Origin: Mesostigma viride
Lineage: Eukaryota > Streptophyta > Mesostigmatophyceae > Mesostigmatales > Mesostigmataceae
NCBI GenBank assembly: GCA_009746045.1
Contig: RPFO01000584.1
Location: forward strand, 1,243,843-1,307,842
Direction: 5' to 3'
Length of the DNA: 64,000 nucleotides
Shown: positions 1 through 9,566 of the stretch, in pieces
How positions within the stretch are numbered: position 1 is the first letter of the stretch
Layout: each line of letters begins with the position of its first letter
Notes under the pieces: model-generated
Databases searched by the model: none
What the model saw: the letters and a program-made list of their open reading frames with translations, nothing else
Told to the model about the DNA's origin: nothing
Program-made: the position numbers and the translations under genes

Positions 1-137
1 CGTCTGGAGTGTGGCTCATCATAGGCACACATGTACATGATTACATAAAGCGCGTGGCTTAGCTGGAATAGGGCCTCTAGGAGGCGTACATGTACATGGC
101 CACGGTCTATCTATTCTACTACTACTGCTGTATTCCC

Positions 138-812
138 CTAAGCTGGGGCGTCTGGAGTCGCTGGGGCCGCGGGGGTCGCCTGCCAGGGCTTGTGGCCGAC
201 GTAGATGGCCGCCCCCTTCCAGTACACCGGCTGCCCCGCCTTGGTCTGCCGGAGCTGGAGGTAGGTCGGCCATAGCTCCCGTCGCCGTTGTTGCTGCGCC
301 AGGGTCAAGTCGTCATCAAGGGTGAAGAGAGTCTTCTCGAGCCGCTTGCGGCGTCTGAGAAAAGAAATCTTGTCCGCCGGGGTCTTAAAGGTGAGAAGGA
401 GCGGGGGCGGCCCTGCCTTACCCCGCGCGCGGGGAAGGCGGTGGGCGGCCAGCTCGATCTCACCAGTAAGGCCCATGCGATCAAGGATTTCTCTCTCAAA
501 AGCACGCGCAAGCTTCTCGGAATTCTCACCTTCCTCCATCTTGAGATTCTTGACAATGACGTTGAGGCTGCGCTTGGCGAGCTCGGCCTCCTCGCGGAGG
601 TCAAGCGTCTGCCGTTGAAGCTGGGCTGCGACGGCGGAGGTGGTGGAGGTGGTGTGTTGCTTAAGCATGTCCGCCCATGTGGTGATGGGAGGAGCATCGC
701 CGGCCAGGCCAGCCGGGGCTGGTTTGGCGGCAATGTCCTTCACCGCCTGGGCGGTGAGGCCTGCGGTGTTCTGCAGAACCTCGATAGCAATGGCGTTGTC
801 CTTAAGACGCAT
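138..812 (-). pseudogene. C-terminal half of a non-LTR ORF1 protein, 5'-truncated copy
   Basis: This 224-codon frame matches the C-terminal half of the intact ORF1 protein at 57402-58775. Shared blocks are ARGKAGPPPLLLTF, LDDDLTLAQQQRRREL and a YWKGAAIYV-like segment just before the stop. ORF1 proteins of this kind are RNA chaperones that coat element RNA in the ribonucleoprotein particle; that role is inferred from family knowledge. The N-terminal part and most of the coiled coil are missing. Similarity stops near 812, where a different sequence begins, as expected of 5' truncation during target-primed insertion. It ends in TAG like its two relatives. No reverse transcriptase frame adjoins it, so it depends on enzymes supplied elsewhere. 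Confidence 0.72.
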
Positions 813-837
813 CTGCTATGCTTTTGTTATGATAATC

Positions 838-1010
838 AAAGCTTTATTGCACCCACAGTTGGGCCTGCACCATGATGCAGAGACTGTCCTACTATTAATG
901 GCCTGCCCTTGCCTTGAGGCGTGCAGTGAGACTGTGAGAGAATCGCACCCTCCCTCCTGCTCGTTAATTGTGTATAATAGTGATTGGAGGTTCCAGCTTT
1001 ACTGGTACCC
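838..1010 (+). repeat. Possible non-LTR 3' UTR remnant
   Basis: The string TTATTGCACCCACAGTT here also occurs about 190 bases upstream of the tail of the intact element at 57231-59194, and CCCACAGTTTGCC recurs near 17365. Beyond that core the match is weak. It lies on the strand opposite to the truncated ORF1 copy next to it, so it would be a separate insertion. 1010-1400 shows nothing recognisable. Confidence 0.3.
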
Positions 1011-1425
1011 ACCGCCGTACTTGACGCACCGGTCCGAGGGGCCTTCATATTCTCCTGGGCTATCGGGGGCTAGTGCATGCAACCTACCCCGGCCCACACG
1101 GCCGTCATCATGCATGGCCGGCCAAGCGTACAGTCGTCTTGGATAGTCCGGATAACGCGAAGTTGCTATCTGCGACTCCAGTCGTACAAGGGCAAGTGAA
1201 TCGCACCACTTGCCTTCGCGGGTGAAGTAGCCGCGTAGACGGAAATTAAGCACCTCATCAGGTACTCCGTGGCATGCTTAGTTCAGTGCATGTTCACGCA
1301 TTTACTCACTCTCACGTGACGCAGTTCATTGCTATCATTATTTTATTACTTTATTATTTAATTTTAATTTTTTTACTTCTTTCTTTCTTTCTTTTTTCTC
1401 TCCTATACCACTTCTCTTTGTGCCT

Positions 1426-1464
1426 TCAGTAGTAACAAGAGGATACTCCTCTTGTTACTACTGA
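1426..1464. repeat. Perfect 18-bp hairpin with 3-nt loop
   Basis: The arms 1426-1443 and 1447-1464 are exact reverse complements around the loop TAC. The core of the left arm is AGTAGTAACAAGAGGA. The hairpin follows a T-rich stretch (1340-1400). No gene adjoins it and its role is unknown. Confidence 0.8.
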
Positions 1465-1794
1465 GCTCCGCACTGTTATGTTTGTTCACCCTGTCTATTT
1501 CTTCACTGCTTACCCCCTTTTTCACCTTAAAACACTTTTTCATTGGAGTGAGCTGCCGGGCACGAGGCTTTAGACCCTGTTGGATAAGAGCCCCCCGGCC
1601 GGGCACCATGGGCGCTGAAACATCGACGTACTCCTGACCCATATTCCAACATCGCCTGTGCCTCGCCATATCCCAGCAATGACCTCTTTCTTTATTCCAT
1701 TTTTGTTTTTGTTTTTGTTATTATTATTATTACTATTATTTTTACTCTTTACTTTGTCTTTATTTATTATTGTTCAAGTATTGTTAATTAATTA

Positions 1795-2145
1795 TTCCAT
1801 CCCATGTTCCCCTCCCACTGAGGACTTATGCTCACGTGACGCAGTCACGTGTCTATTAATTAATTAATTAATTGTTAATTAATTAATTAATTAATTAATT
1901 AATTAATTAATTAATTAATTAATTAATTAACAGACACGTGACTGCATGCGTCACGTGAGCTAGCATGTAAGTCCTCAGTGGGAGGGGAACATGGGATGGA
2001 ATGGATGGTGTAAGATATCTAGGTCCTACTTTGTACGCTGATTTGCCCTATTAATTAATTAATTAATTAATTAATAGACACGTGACTGCGTCACGTGAGC
2101 ATAAGTCCTCAGTGGGAGGGGAACATGGGATGGAATGGATTGAAT
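1795..2145. repeat. (TTAA)n tails and inverted 3' ends of non-LTR insertions
   Basis: A block of about 65 bp runs from CATCCCATGTTCCCCTCCCA through CTCACGTGACGCAGTCACG into a (TTAA)n tract. It occurs in plus orientation at 1795-1860 and in minus orientation at 1930-2000 and 2065-2143, and again in plus orientation at 3784-3860. Tail-to-tail copies share the long (TTAA)n run at about 1855-1930. The block contains the near-palindrome CACGTGACGCAGTCACGTG. The minus copy ending at about 2050 lies downstream of the ORF1 frame at 2577-3371 and may be its 3' UTR and tail. Confidence 0.6.
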
Positions 2146-2576
2146 TGAATTGAATTGTAACATAACTCCGTTGGGAGTATATGTAGCACATAGCCCAGAG
2201 AAGGGGCATATGGCCTATCATACATTCTAAGCTACTTCCTGCAAGGGTGGGAATGTAAACAACACTTGCTCTAGGTGCACTAGGGCACCTGCACCACCCA
2301 GAGTTTCAGGCAACACCCAGCGAAGGGGAGCCTGTCATAGGTGGGGAAGATCATCATGGCTATACAAGAGCTAGGACATGGCTTCTCTACAGAGAGCATC
2401 TCTCTGCATGGCATAGAATGGCGAAATTCTTAATGCAACATCCATGGGGGTCCCGTTATAGGCAGGGCTTGGCTAAATCCTGTAGACAACATCCATGGGG
2501 GCCATTATGGGCGCACATGCGCGTGGGCCACATGCTAGGCTAAGCCTGACTAATCTACACTACTGGTATGAATTCC

Positions 2577-3553
2577 CTAGTCTGGGGTGGCAGGAGGGGG
2601 CTGCCAGGGCTTGTGGTCAACGTGGATGACCGCCCCCCTCCAGTATACCGGCTTCCCCCCTGCGCTGTGCCGGAGCTGAAGGTAGGCCGGCCATAGCTCG
2701 CGTCGCCGCTGTTGCTGGGCCAGGGTCAAGTCGTCGTCCAGCGTGAAGCGAGTCCTCGAGAGCTTCTTGCGGCATTTAAGGAACGACAGCTTGTCCGCCA
2801 TGTACTTAAAGGTGAGGAGCACGGGTGCCGGGCCAGCCTTCCCCCGCGCGCGGGGGAGGCGGACAGCCGACATGTCCAGCTCACCAGTGAGTAGCATGGG
2901 GGCAAGAATGTCGCGCTTAAATGCCTCAAGAAGGGTCGTGGAGGTCTCACCTGCCGGCTGGTCGAAGTGCTTGACGATGACATTGTGGCTGCGCCGGGCG
3001 ATGTCGGTTTCCTCGCGAAGGTCGAGGGCTTGTTGCTTGAGTTGTGCCGAGATGGTGGAGGTGGTGGAGGTGGTGTGCTGCTTAAGCAAGTCCGCCCAGG
3101 TGGAGGGAGCATCGCCGGCCGGGCCAGCAGACGCCGGCTGGGCGGCGATGTCCTTCACCGCCTGGGCGGTGAGGCCGGCGGTGTCATGCAAGCTCTCAAG
3201 GGCGTTGGCGGTGGCTTGAAGGCGTTGGTCGAGGTCGAGGAGCTGGGCTTTGATGTCGGCAGTGGAGGCGGAAATGGCAGTGGAGGTGGAGGCGGCAGCG
3301 GCGGAAATGTGAGGAAGTTCAGCAGCCAGCGTGCCACCCATTGCTGCGACGTCAGCAGCAAGGGGGGTCACGTGCTGCTGAAAGGCTTCCGTGAGGATGG
3401 AACGGAGGGTGGGGGCGGAGATGGATGGAGCCCAGATCTCGTCGTCAGAGCGCTCGAGAAGGGAGTTGAGGATGGTGTGCTGGAGCTGGGGGCGGGGGCA
3501 GCCAAGCAGGGCGCCGTGGGTTTGCCAGCGGCAGCCGTTGCTGCCGATGAGGC
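2577..3553 (-). pseudogene. Non-LTR ORF1 protein, second truncated copy
   Basis: The frame is open from about 3553 to a TAG at 2577; the part from 3371 alone encodes 264 residues. The middle has repeated small and polar residues consistent with a coiled coil. The C-terminal half carries ARGKAGPAPVLLTF, LDDDLTLAQQQRRREL and YWRGAVIHV, matching the intact ORF1 at 57402-58775 and the copy at 138-812. The frame enters from the 5' side without a supported start codon and is cut exactly where the 86-bp foldback begins (3554), so it is 5'-truncated. About 35 bp of near-identical sequence (GATGGAATGGATGGT...) lies on both sides, at about 1995-2029 and 3554-3588. This could be a long target duplication or an older repeat into which the element inserted. 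Confidence 0.7.
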
Positions 3554-3794
3554 GATGGAATGGATGGTATAAGCTATCTAGGTCCTAGTTACAGGGGTGT
3601 GGGCACCGCGGCCCGAATCGCTATGAATGCCATACTTGGTGCGCAAGGATAGATGGCAAGTAGTGATGAAGGAGACCACCCCCAAGCCTGTGGGGGCTCC
3701 GCGTGTGACCAAGTATGGCATTCATAGCGATTCGGGCCGCGGTGCCCACACCCCTGTAACTAGGACCTAGATAGCTTATACCATCCATTCCATC
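3554..3794. repeat. Foldback: perfect 86-bp inverted repeat
   Basis: The arms 3554-3639 and 3709-3794 are exact reverse complements, separated by 69 bases. The right arm leads into the CACGTGACGCAGTCACGTG block and a TTAA run. Confidence 0.85.
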
Positions 3795-3863
3795 CCATGT
3801 TCCCCTCCCACTGAGGACTTATGCTCACGTGACGCAGTCACGTGTCTATTAATTAATTAATCT

Positions 3864-3991
3864 AGGTCCTAGTTACAGGGGTGTGGGCACCGCGGCCCGA
3901 ATCGCTATGAATGCCATACGCGGTCACACGCGGAGCCCCCACAGACTTGGGGGTAGTCTCCTTCATCACTACTTGCCATCTATCCTTGCGT
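3864..3991. repeat. Rearranged further copy of the foldback sequence
   Basis: 3864-3920 repeats the left arm of the foldback at 3554 in the same orientation. 3920-3991 is the reverse complement of the foldback loop region 3640-3710, with small differences. The locus therefore holds three pieces of one parent sequence in mixed orientations, a sign of repeated template switching or nested insertion. Confidence 0.65.
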
Positions 3992-4085
3992 ACCATCTGC
4001 CTCCATATTACAGACAAGCCAGGAGGCTGCCCGGGCCTGAGCCCGTCGCGTCTAGTGTAGCACATGTCCATGCCGATCGAGTCTA

Positions 4086-4370
4086 TCACGAAAAGTCCAC
4101 GGGTGGCGGCCCTGCGAGGGAGTGAATGCGATGTTCAAACGGGGCTGGGACCACTAGGTCAGCCAGCAACTGCTGTGGGTAGGCCGTCATGACATGTTTG
4201 CCTACCTTCTTAGGTATATCCTTGGGGCCAAGCCAGGTCAGGATATGCCGCCCTGGCTGGCCAAGCCGCTGGGGGCCGACCAGACCGGGGTCGGTGTCTA
4301 CCTGGCTGGTGCGAGCAAGATGTCCTACGAATGCTATCCTACGCTGTCTAATCTCGTAATCATTGTACAA
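4086..4370 (-). pseudogene. LINE reverse transcriptase C-terminal remnant
   Basis: The 94-codon frame has IRQRRIAFVGHLART followed by GQPGRHILTW. This matches the family pattern R-R-x-x-F-x-G-H-x-x-R then G-x-P-x-x-T-W found at the C-terminus of many LINE reverse transcriptases. No polymerase motifs are present, so only the extreme 3' end survives. It sits immediately left of the Penelope-like element. The assignment rests on this short pattern and is tentative. Confidence 0.4.
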
Positions 4371-4412
4371 GTCATTGTCAAGTTAGGCCAGTTCACCATG
4401 CTGGGGCCCAGC

Positions 4413-4737
4413 ATATCAAAGAGACAACCAGTGCAGGCCAGAAATCGGGAGAATCCGGACCATGGTAGCTCGAGCCTGCCGTTATCTTTTCCGCGTTTTC
4501 GAGTCGTTCAGGATGATGAAGATGAATGGTGATGGAAATGTGTATCCTTGTGCATTGAAATTATGGCTGGCTTACGTGTGGAGCGACTAGATGACCTAGA
4601 CGGTGGGGCCGGAAACAGCATGCTTGATCAGGGCGTGTGTTTCTAGCCTAACTGGCCGGGAGTGTCTAGTGGTGAGCACCATTGCTGCGATCGCTCTCCC
4701 ACCATTTACGAGGAAATACCCGCAAATGGAAAACCAC
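4413..4737. repeat. Left direct repeat (pseudo-LTR) of the Penelope-like element
   Basis: This 325-bp block recurs in the same orientation at 8963-9287 with one visible mismatch (base 4432 versus 8982). It starts ATATCAAAGAGACAACCA and ends CGCAAATGGAAAACCAC. Direct repeats flanking Penelope-like elements are known as pLTRs and arise from partial tandem copies. Those of many families hold a hammerhead ribozyme; I could not fit a canonical core by eye. Confidence 0.8.
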
Positions 4738-4972
4738 TGAAAAGGTCTAGCTAGTCAGTCATCACGTTAGCCATGCCATGATTCCAAACGTCCAAGAACT
4801 GCACACGGTGCAAAGGCAAAAAGCCGGAGGACAGCACTTTCAAATGTGCGGCGGGAACCAAAAGCCCGCGGATGCCAGAAAACATCGTGTTGCGGCAGCG
4901 ACGCGACGATGTGGACAACGAATCCAGTGCCAAGCTCGGAACGGCCGCAAAGGAGATCTGGCATCACAGGGT

Positions 4973-6669
4973 TCAGATGTGCGGAGATACTATGCGATCC
5001 AGCCGGTCCACGACCTGTTTGTAGAGCTTGTGCCAAGGGGCAGCACCGAACAGATGTGGGTGACGTTGCAAAAAACATCGGACTTGACGGAGCATAATGG
5101 CTCGGTCATAGTCTTTGACCAATAAACGCTGCAAGAGTTCAACAAGAGTCGTGATGAAATCAACACGATAAGAACAAAGACGGGAAAAACGATGTAACTG
5201 AGAAAGAACAACACCATATTTTGCTGTGTGGGAAAGGAGACTGTGAATATCGGGGTAACGAATAAAAGGAATTTGCTGGTATTTAGGATCCTTGCGCTTA
5301 TCATAGATAGCCGTACGCCAGCCCTTCTTGTTATGGGTAATGTTAAGATCGAGGTAATTGCAATGAGTATCCTCCGACGTGAGCTTTAATGTGAGGGACG
5401 CTTGCGGGTAGATGCCAGGCAGACCAGCGGTGATATACAAATGGGTTGCGAAATCAGGGTTGTCGAAAGCGATGACATCATCAATGTATCGACATGTATG
5501 GATAAAACGCCTGATGAGAACATCATCGTTTGAGGCAATGAGATTCTCCATGAATGCAAGCTCATAAGTGTATAGATAGAGGTTTGCAAGGAGCCCGGCA
5601 CAGTTAGTGCCCATAGGGATGCCGATAGCTTGTTGGTATACATTGCCCGCAAAACAGATGAAGGTGTTATCAACAAGATAAGAGATCCAATGGACAAGGT
5701 CAGCCTTCGTGATAATATAATTATAACCATCCCGCACGATAGCACCTGCCGCGATCCCTGAGAGCCACGTTGCCGTGGGCTTGGTCTGAGAAACACGCAC
5801 GTGCAGGTGGTTGCGCCCGTGAGGCCTACGTGCATACAGACGAGTAAGGAGGCTATCTAAACGAGCTTTCAAATCGTGCAAATCTAGTGTGGTATATAGA
5901 GTGGTGAAATCATAGGTGGCTATGGGCATAGGTATACGTTTCTCTGCTGCTGTCTTAGAACGGCTAAGGGCGGCAAGGCGTAGGCGTACTTGGGCTGAGT
6001 CTATGACGATCCAACTACCAGCGCATTCATACCCGGCATTCGACAGCACCTCCACCCATAATGCATTGGCTTCGGGGAGAAGAGCATTCAAAGCATGGCA
6101 GATGAGTTTCGAGAGAGGCATCAGTGGGGCTGAATGCGACGCAGCAATGGTGCGCAAAGCAACAGGAGTTTTGTGCAGCTTAAGAGTGAGATACAGATAT
6201 GGGAACGTAGTGGTGGTGGCGCGTCGCTGCCGCTTAAGGAATGCCCGAGCAAAAATGTTTTGGCTGTGCAGAAAAGCCCGATGAGCAGCGTGATACTGGC
6301 GGTGGACTGTGCACGCTGAACATAGGTAGGGCTGGACGCCAACTCGTGTTGCAAAGTAGCAAGGTAGTGCTTCTTGCATATGAAAGCAAAGTTGTTGGCA
6401 CTCTTGTCAACACACGTGATGATAAAGTCCTGCTTGAAGTGGTCAAGAAGTGCTTTATCTGTGGTGTTGAGCCAGGTGGTGCGGTGGACCTGCTGGAGAC
6501 GGTAATCAAGCCTGGTGAGACGTGCATTGCATTCGTGAATGACGGCGCGAAACCACGGTTCCATGGCAAGGGGAGCAAGCTGTAGGTCCGTGCTCATGGC
6601 ATTGCAAATTTGCGCAGTGATGTGGAGAGCAGTGCATTCACCTCTTTGGCACACGTGCGCTGGACCCAC
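4973..6669 (-). pseudogene. Penelope-like reverse transcriptase (frames 6669-6121 and 6379-4973)
   Basis: The first frame holds the N-terminal polymerase signature TCVDKSANNFAFICKKHYL. The second continues with YLTLKLHKTP, the palm motif YDFTTLYTTL, then IGIPMGTNCAG and the catalytic RYIDDVIAFDN. The aspartates of YDFTTLY and IDDV are the expected metal ligands. LDLNITHNKKG and the C-terminal thumb region complete a domain of the usual length. The upstream motif LVDLFAKGTKFRP, also typical of this family, lies at the end of the GIY-YIG frame, so all three frames once formed one polyprotein. The enzyme copies element RNA at a nicked target. Breaks near 6600 and 6330 each need one base restored to keep frame. 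Confidence 0.85.
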
Positions 6670-8027
6670 GGCCGAAACTTGGTGCCTTTGGCAAAAAGGT
6701 CTACAAGCGTGTGGCTCGGCAGGATGCTGAGGTCAGCGGTCATGACGTGCTGTGAGGTGGGATCAAGGTACTTGAAATACCGTTGTTGTTGGCAGGGGCA
6801 GGGCCCTGCCAAGATGGTGGCCAGCTCGGTGGGCGTTGTATCGCGGCTGACCTTCCCGTTGCTGAAAACCATTTGTCCCAAGGTGGGAGAGTAATGCCAG
6901 GCGGCAATGGGAGTGCCGAAAGTGTTGCGCACCACGAGCGGCATCGCAGCCTGCACTTGCGGCAAATGCAGAATGTGTGGCAAACACAGCTCATCCATCG
7001 CAGCATGAATGAAAGGTGAGATCAGCAAACGGCGCGGACGCAGTGCATCTGCATTCCCATTGACACGGTGCCGAATGATACGTGAGAGAAGGCCTCGCAG
7101 ACTAGTGGCATGGGAGCGGGGGACTTGCAGATCAGCTGGGGAGCACGACCCGACGGCAATGTGTAAGCTGGTAAGCTTCTTCAAGCTGCAGGCTTCGAGA
7201 TAGGATGCATGAAAGTTGCCGCGTTGCATAAGCCGAGACATGTGACGTAAGCAGCGGAGACTGGTGGAGTAAAGGGAAGGATCGGTGGACACATGTGTGG
7301 AAGGTGGAGGGGCCGGGGTGACGCTGGGGGGATAGGGGCGATATGGGTGGAGATTGTGCTTCAGACGCCAGGCACGGATGAACATAAGAGGGCGGGGACG
7401 GAGGGGAGGCGGGCGGCGGCGAGACCGAGCTTTGAAACTCTTGCCTTCAATGCAAAAACCGTGGGGCAGAAATGCATGTAACATTCGTTTCCAAAACGTT
7501 TCCCGATGCCCTGCGGCTTTGCGAAAAGCGGCGCCGGTAAAGGTGCCGGGGACATGTTCCAAGGGGACGACTCGCCAATCCCACCACCCGTATTGGGCCA
7601 TGGCGCCATGTAGGGGGGTGTCGTCGTTGGCGGCAGGGCGGCCAATATGAAGGCGGCGTGCCGCTCGGACATGTTCCTGAAAACGCGTCCAGGCATCCCG
7701 TTGCGTCTGGCCAACGTAGATACGCTGAGGGTACCTGCGGTTGTAAATGGCATAAATGACGCGATGGGTGCTTACGGGGTGTGGGCGAGTGGAGTTGGTA
7801 AGCGACAAATGCGTGCGCTGTAAGCGCCGGAGGCGACGTAGAGTATGGTCATCCTTGCAGTGATGGTTATGGCGCGTGTTGATGCGACAACGCTTCCGCC
7901 ATGCCTGTGAGGAGATACGATAGGGGAACTGCCGAGAAATAGCAGTGTACTTCCGGTAATCAATGCCACTGGATTGCCGTATTCTGTGGAGGGTAAGAGC
8001 ATGCCAGAAAGTCATAAGGTGTTTCAT
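6594..8027 (-). CDS. GIY-YIG endonuclease and linker region of the Penelope-like polyprotein
   Basis: An ATG at 8027 opens a 477-codon frame. At about residues 90-185 it contains VIYAIYNRRYP, YVGQTQ, an RFQEH arginine segment and AGHRETFWKRML with the expected catalytic glutamate, which together define a GIY-YIG nuclease. The nuclease nicks DNA at the insertion site. A basic, proline-rich stretch (RSRRRPPPLRPRP) follows, then a linker with several Cys and His residues, then LVDLFAKGTKFRP, the start of the reverse transcriptase region. A nuclease N-terminal to the polymerase marks the permuted clade. The frame is lost near 6600 and reverse transcription motifs resume in the next frame. Confidence 0.85.
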   Translation of the reverse strand: MKHLMTFWHALTLHRIRQSSGIDYRKYTAISRQFPYRISSQAWRKRCRINTRHNHHCKDDHTLRRLRRLQRTHLSLTNSTRPHPVSTHRVIYAIYNRRYPQRIYVGQTQRDAWTRFQEHVRAARRLHIGRPAANDDTPLHGAMAQYGWWDWRVVPLEHVPGTFTGAAFRKAAGHRETFWKRMLHAFLPHGFCIEGKSFKARSRRRPPPLRPRPLMFIRAWRLKHNLHPYRPYPPSVTPAPPPSTHVSTDPSLYSTSLRCLRHMSRLMQRGNFHASYLEACSLKKLTSLHIAVGSCSPADLQVPRSHATSLRGLLSRIIRHRVNGNADALRPRRLLISPFIHAAMDELCLPHILHLPQVQAAMPLVVRNTFGTPIAAWHYSPTLGQMVFSNGKVSRDTTPTELATILAGPCPCQQQRYFKYLDPTSQHVMTADLSILPSHTLVDLFAKGTKFRPWVQRTCAKEVNALLSTSLRKFAMP

Positions 8028-8962
8028 GATGATTCAGATGCACTGAGAGCTAAGACATCAAACAGAACCAGAGCGGAGCATATTGAGGTAAGTCAATATT
8101 CACTGCGTAACACCCGTTACGCGATAGCGGTGGTCCATGATGCATCTCCCCGGGGCAGGATGTGGCTAACAACACAGCTGAATGGACTCGGAACATGTGG
8201 ATTCCCAGTGGGGGGGCCTTCCAATTGTCATACTTGACACCTCTTTCCTGTAACGAAAAGATTTCCCTTCTTCATGTTCCAGATGAGTCACCGTGCTCCT
8301 GCCTTTGTGTTTTTTTGGCGTTTGTAAAGAGATATGGGAGGGTAAACAAAAGCAAAGGCTGATATTGCCGTGTGGGGGGCCCGATCCTTGGTTAGTCTCT
8401 CAAGTGCCCACAGAAAAACACGAGAGTAGCACACACAGCGCGCAGCCCAGCCTAGCTCCCTCAGTAAAAGTAAAAGAAAAAGGACAAGAACAGCAAAACA
8501 AACGAGAACAAGAAAAAGAACAAAACACAGACACGTAGTGCAATGTGAGCGGAATGATGGAGGAAGGTGAGAGGGGGACATCGTATTGAATGTGTAGGCA
8601 TTGAGGCAGCCGAAGCGTCCCATCCCCGGGTACATTCGTGGCTTTCAAAAAAGCCACAACCTGCGTGGAAGAGGAAAATGCAGGAACGATGAGTATGATC
8701 CTGAAAACGAGGTTGAGGAAACGCGGAGAGGAAATGCCGGCCGCTGAAACGATTCCGATGGAACTATGGGTTTCGCCGACATGAGGCGGTGCAGCTGACT
8801 ATCTCTATGGTGTCGTGTGTGACCGGGAGTGCCGGTTCACGTGCGCACTCGTCGGACTAGCCCGACGACATGTGTGCTTGGTTGCCCACGGCTGAAATCC
8901 TCTTGCCCGTCATGCAAAGGCCACGCCTCCTAGCCGAAAACGAACTATATTCAACCAATCTA
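8028..8962 (-). other. 5' leader of the Penelope-like element
   Basis: This stretch lies between the right direct repeat and the first ATG of the element. It has an A-rich segment at about 8465-8530. I see no coding frame or tandem repeat of note; any internal promoter is not recognisable by eye. Confidence 0.5.
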
Positions 8963-9287
8963 ATATCAAAGAGACAACCAGCGCAGGCCAGAAATCGGGA
9001 GAATCCGGACCATGGTAGCTCGAGCCTGCCGTTATCTTTTCCGCGTTTTCGAGTCGTTCAGGATGATGAAGATGAATGGTGATGGAAATGTGTATCCTTG
9101 TGCATTGAAATTATGGCTGGCTTACGTGTGGAGCGACTAGATGACCTAGACGGTGGGGCCGGAAACAGCATGCTTGATCAGGGCGTGTGTTTCTAGCCTA
9201 ACTGGCCGGGAGTGTCTAGTGGTGAGCACCATTGCTGCGATCGCTCTCCCACCATTTACGAGGAAATACCCGCAAATGGAAAACCAC
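8963..9287. repeat. Right direct repeat (pseudo-LTR) of the Penelope-like element
   Basis: Second 325-bp direct copy of 4413-4737, with one visible mismatch. Because the coding frames are on the minus strand, this copy is at the 5' end. The flank to its right begins CATATGCCCCC and shows no clear target duplication. Confidence 0.8.
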
Positions 9288-9495
9288 CATATGCCCCCAT
9301 GGTCCAATCTTGTCCCCAACAGCAGCGAGGGTGGGTGGGTGGGTGGGAGCTGCAAAAAGGCCTCCCTACGTTCACCACACCACTCTAAGTACGGTGTGAA
9401 AATGAAAAACAAAGCACATGTCTCAAGGCGCCGCGCCCCCCTCAATCAAGGGGCGGGCACGGTTGCCAGTAGGCACTAGTACCGGCGCAACGCCG

Positions 9496-9566
9496 GTCCC
9501 CTTCTCTATTAATTGATTAATTTGTTAATTAATTAATTAATTAACTAGTCTCATGTCCCCTTCTCT
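9496..9566. mobile_element. Tail-only non-LTR insertion with 12-bp target duplication
   Basis: GTCCCCTTCTCT is repeated exactly at 9496-9507 and 9555-9566. Between the copies lie only 47 bases, mostly (TTAA)n with a few variants. This fits a non-LTR insertion truncated almost to its tail, like the tail of the intact element ending at 59194. 9567-11489 shows no gene or repeat I recognise. Confidence 0.6.

Larger units (their letters stand above)
4413..9287 (-). mobile_element. Penelope-like retroelement with N-terminal GIY-YIG (Naiad/Chlamys type)
   Basis: The element reads right to left: direct repeat (8963-9287), 5' leader (8028-8962), GIY-YIG frame (8027-6594), reverse transcriptase frames (6669-4973), 3' UTR (4972-4738), direct repeat (4413-4737). 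Endonuclease before polymerase is the permuted order described for the Naiad/Chlamys clade; classic Penelope elements have the endonuclease at the C-terminus. Direct repeats with one mismatch in 325 bp indicate a recent insertion. Two frame breaks separate the coding blocks and both are one-base-loss events, so the copy is either young and mutated or affected by assembly error. I see no clear target duplication. Confidence 0.8.

Noticed and set aside
4413-4737. Hammerhead ribozyme in the Penelope-like direct repeats
   Set aside because: CTGAACGACTCGAAAACG on the minus strand resembles a core but has one base too many before stem II; not claimed without a structure search.
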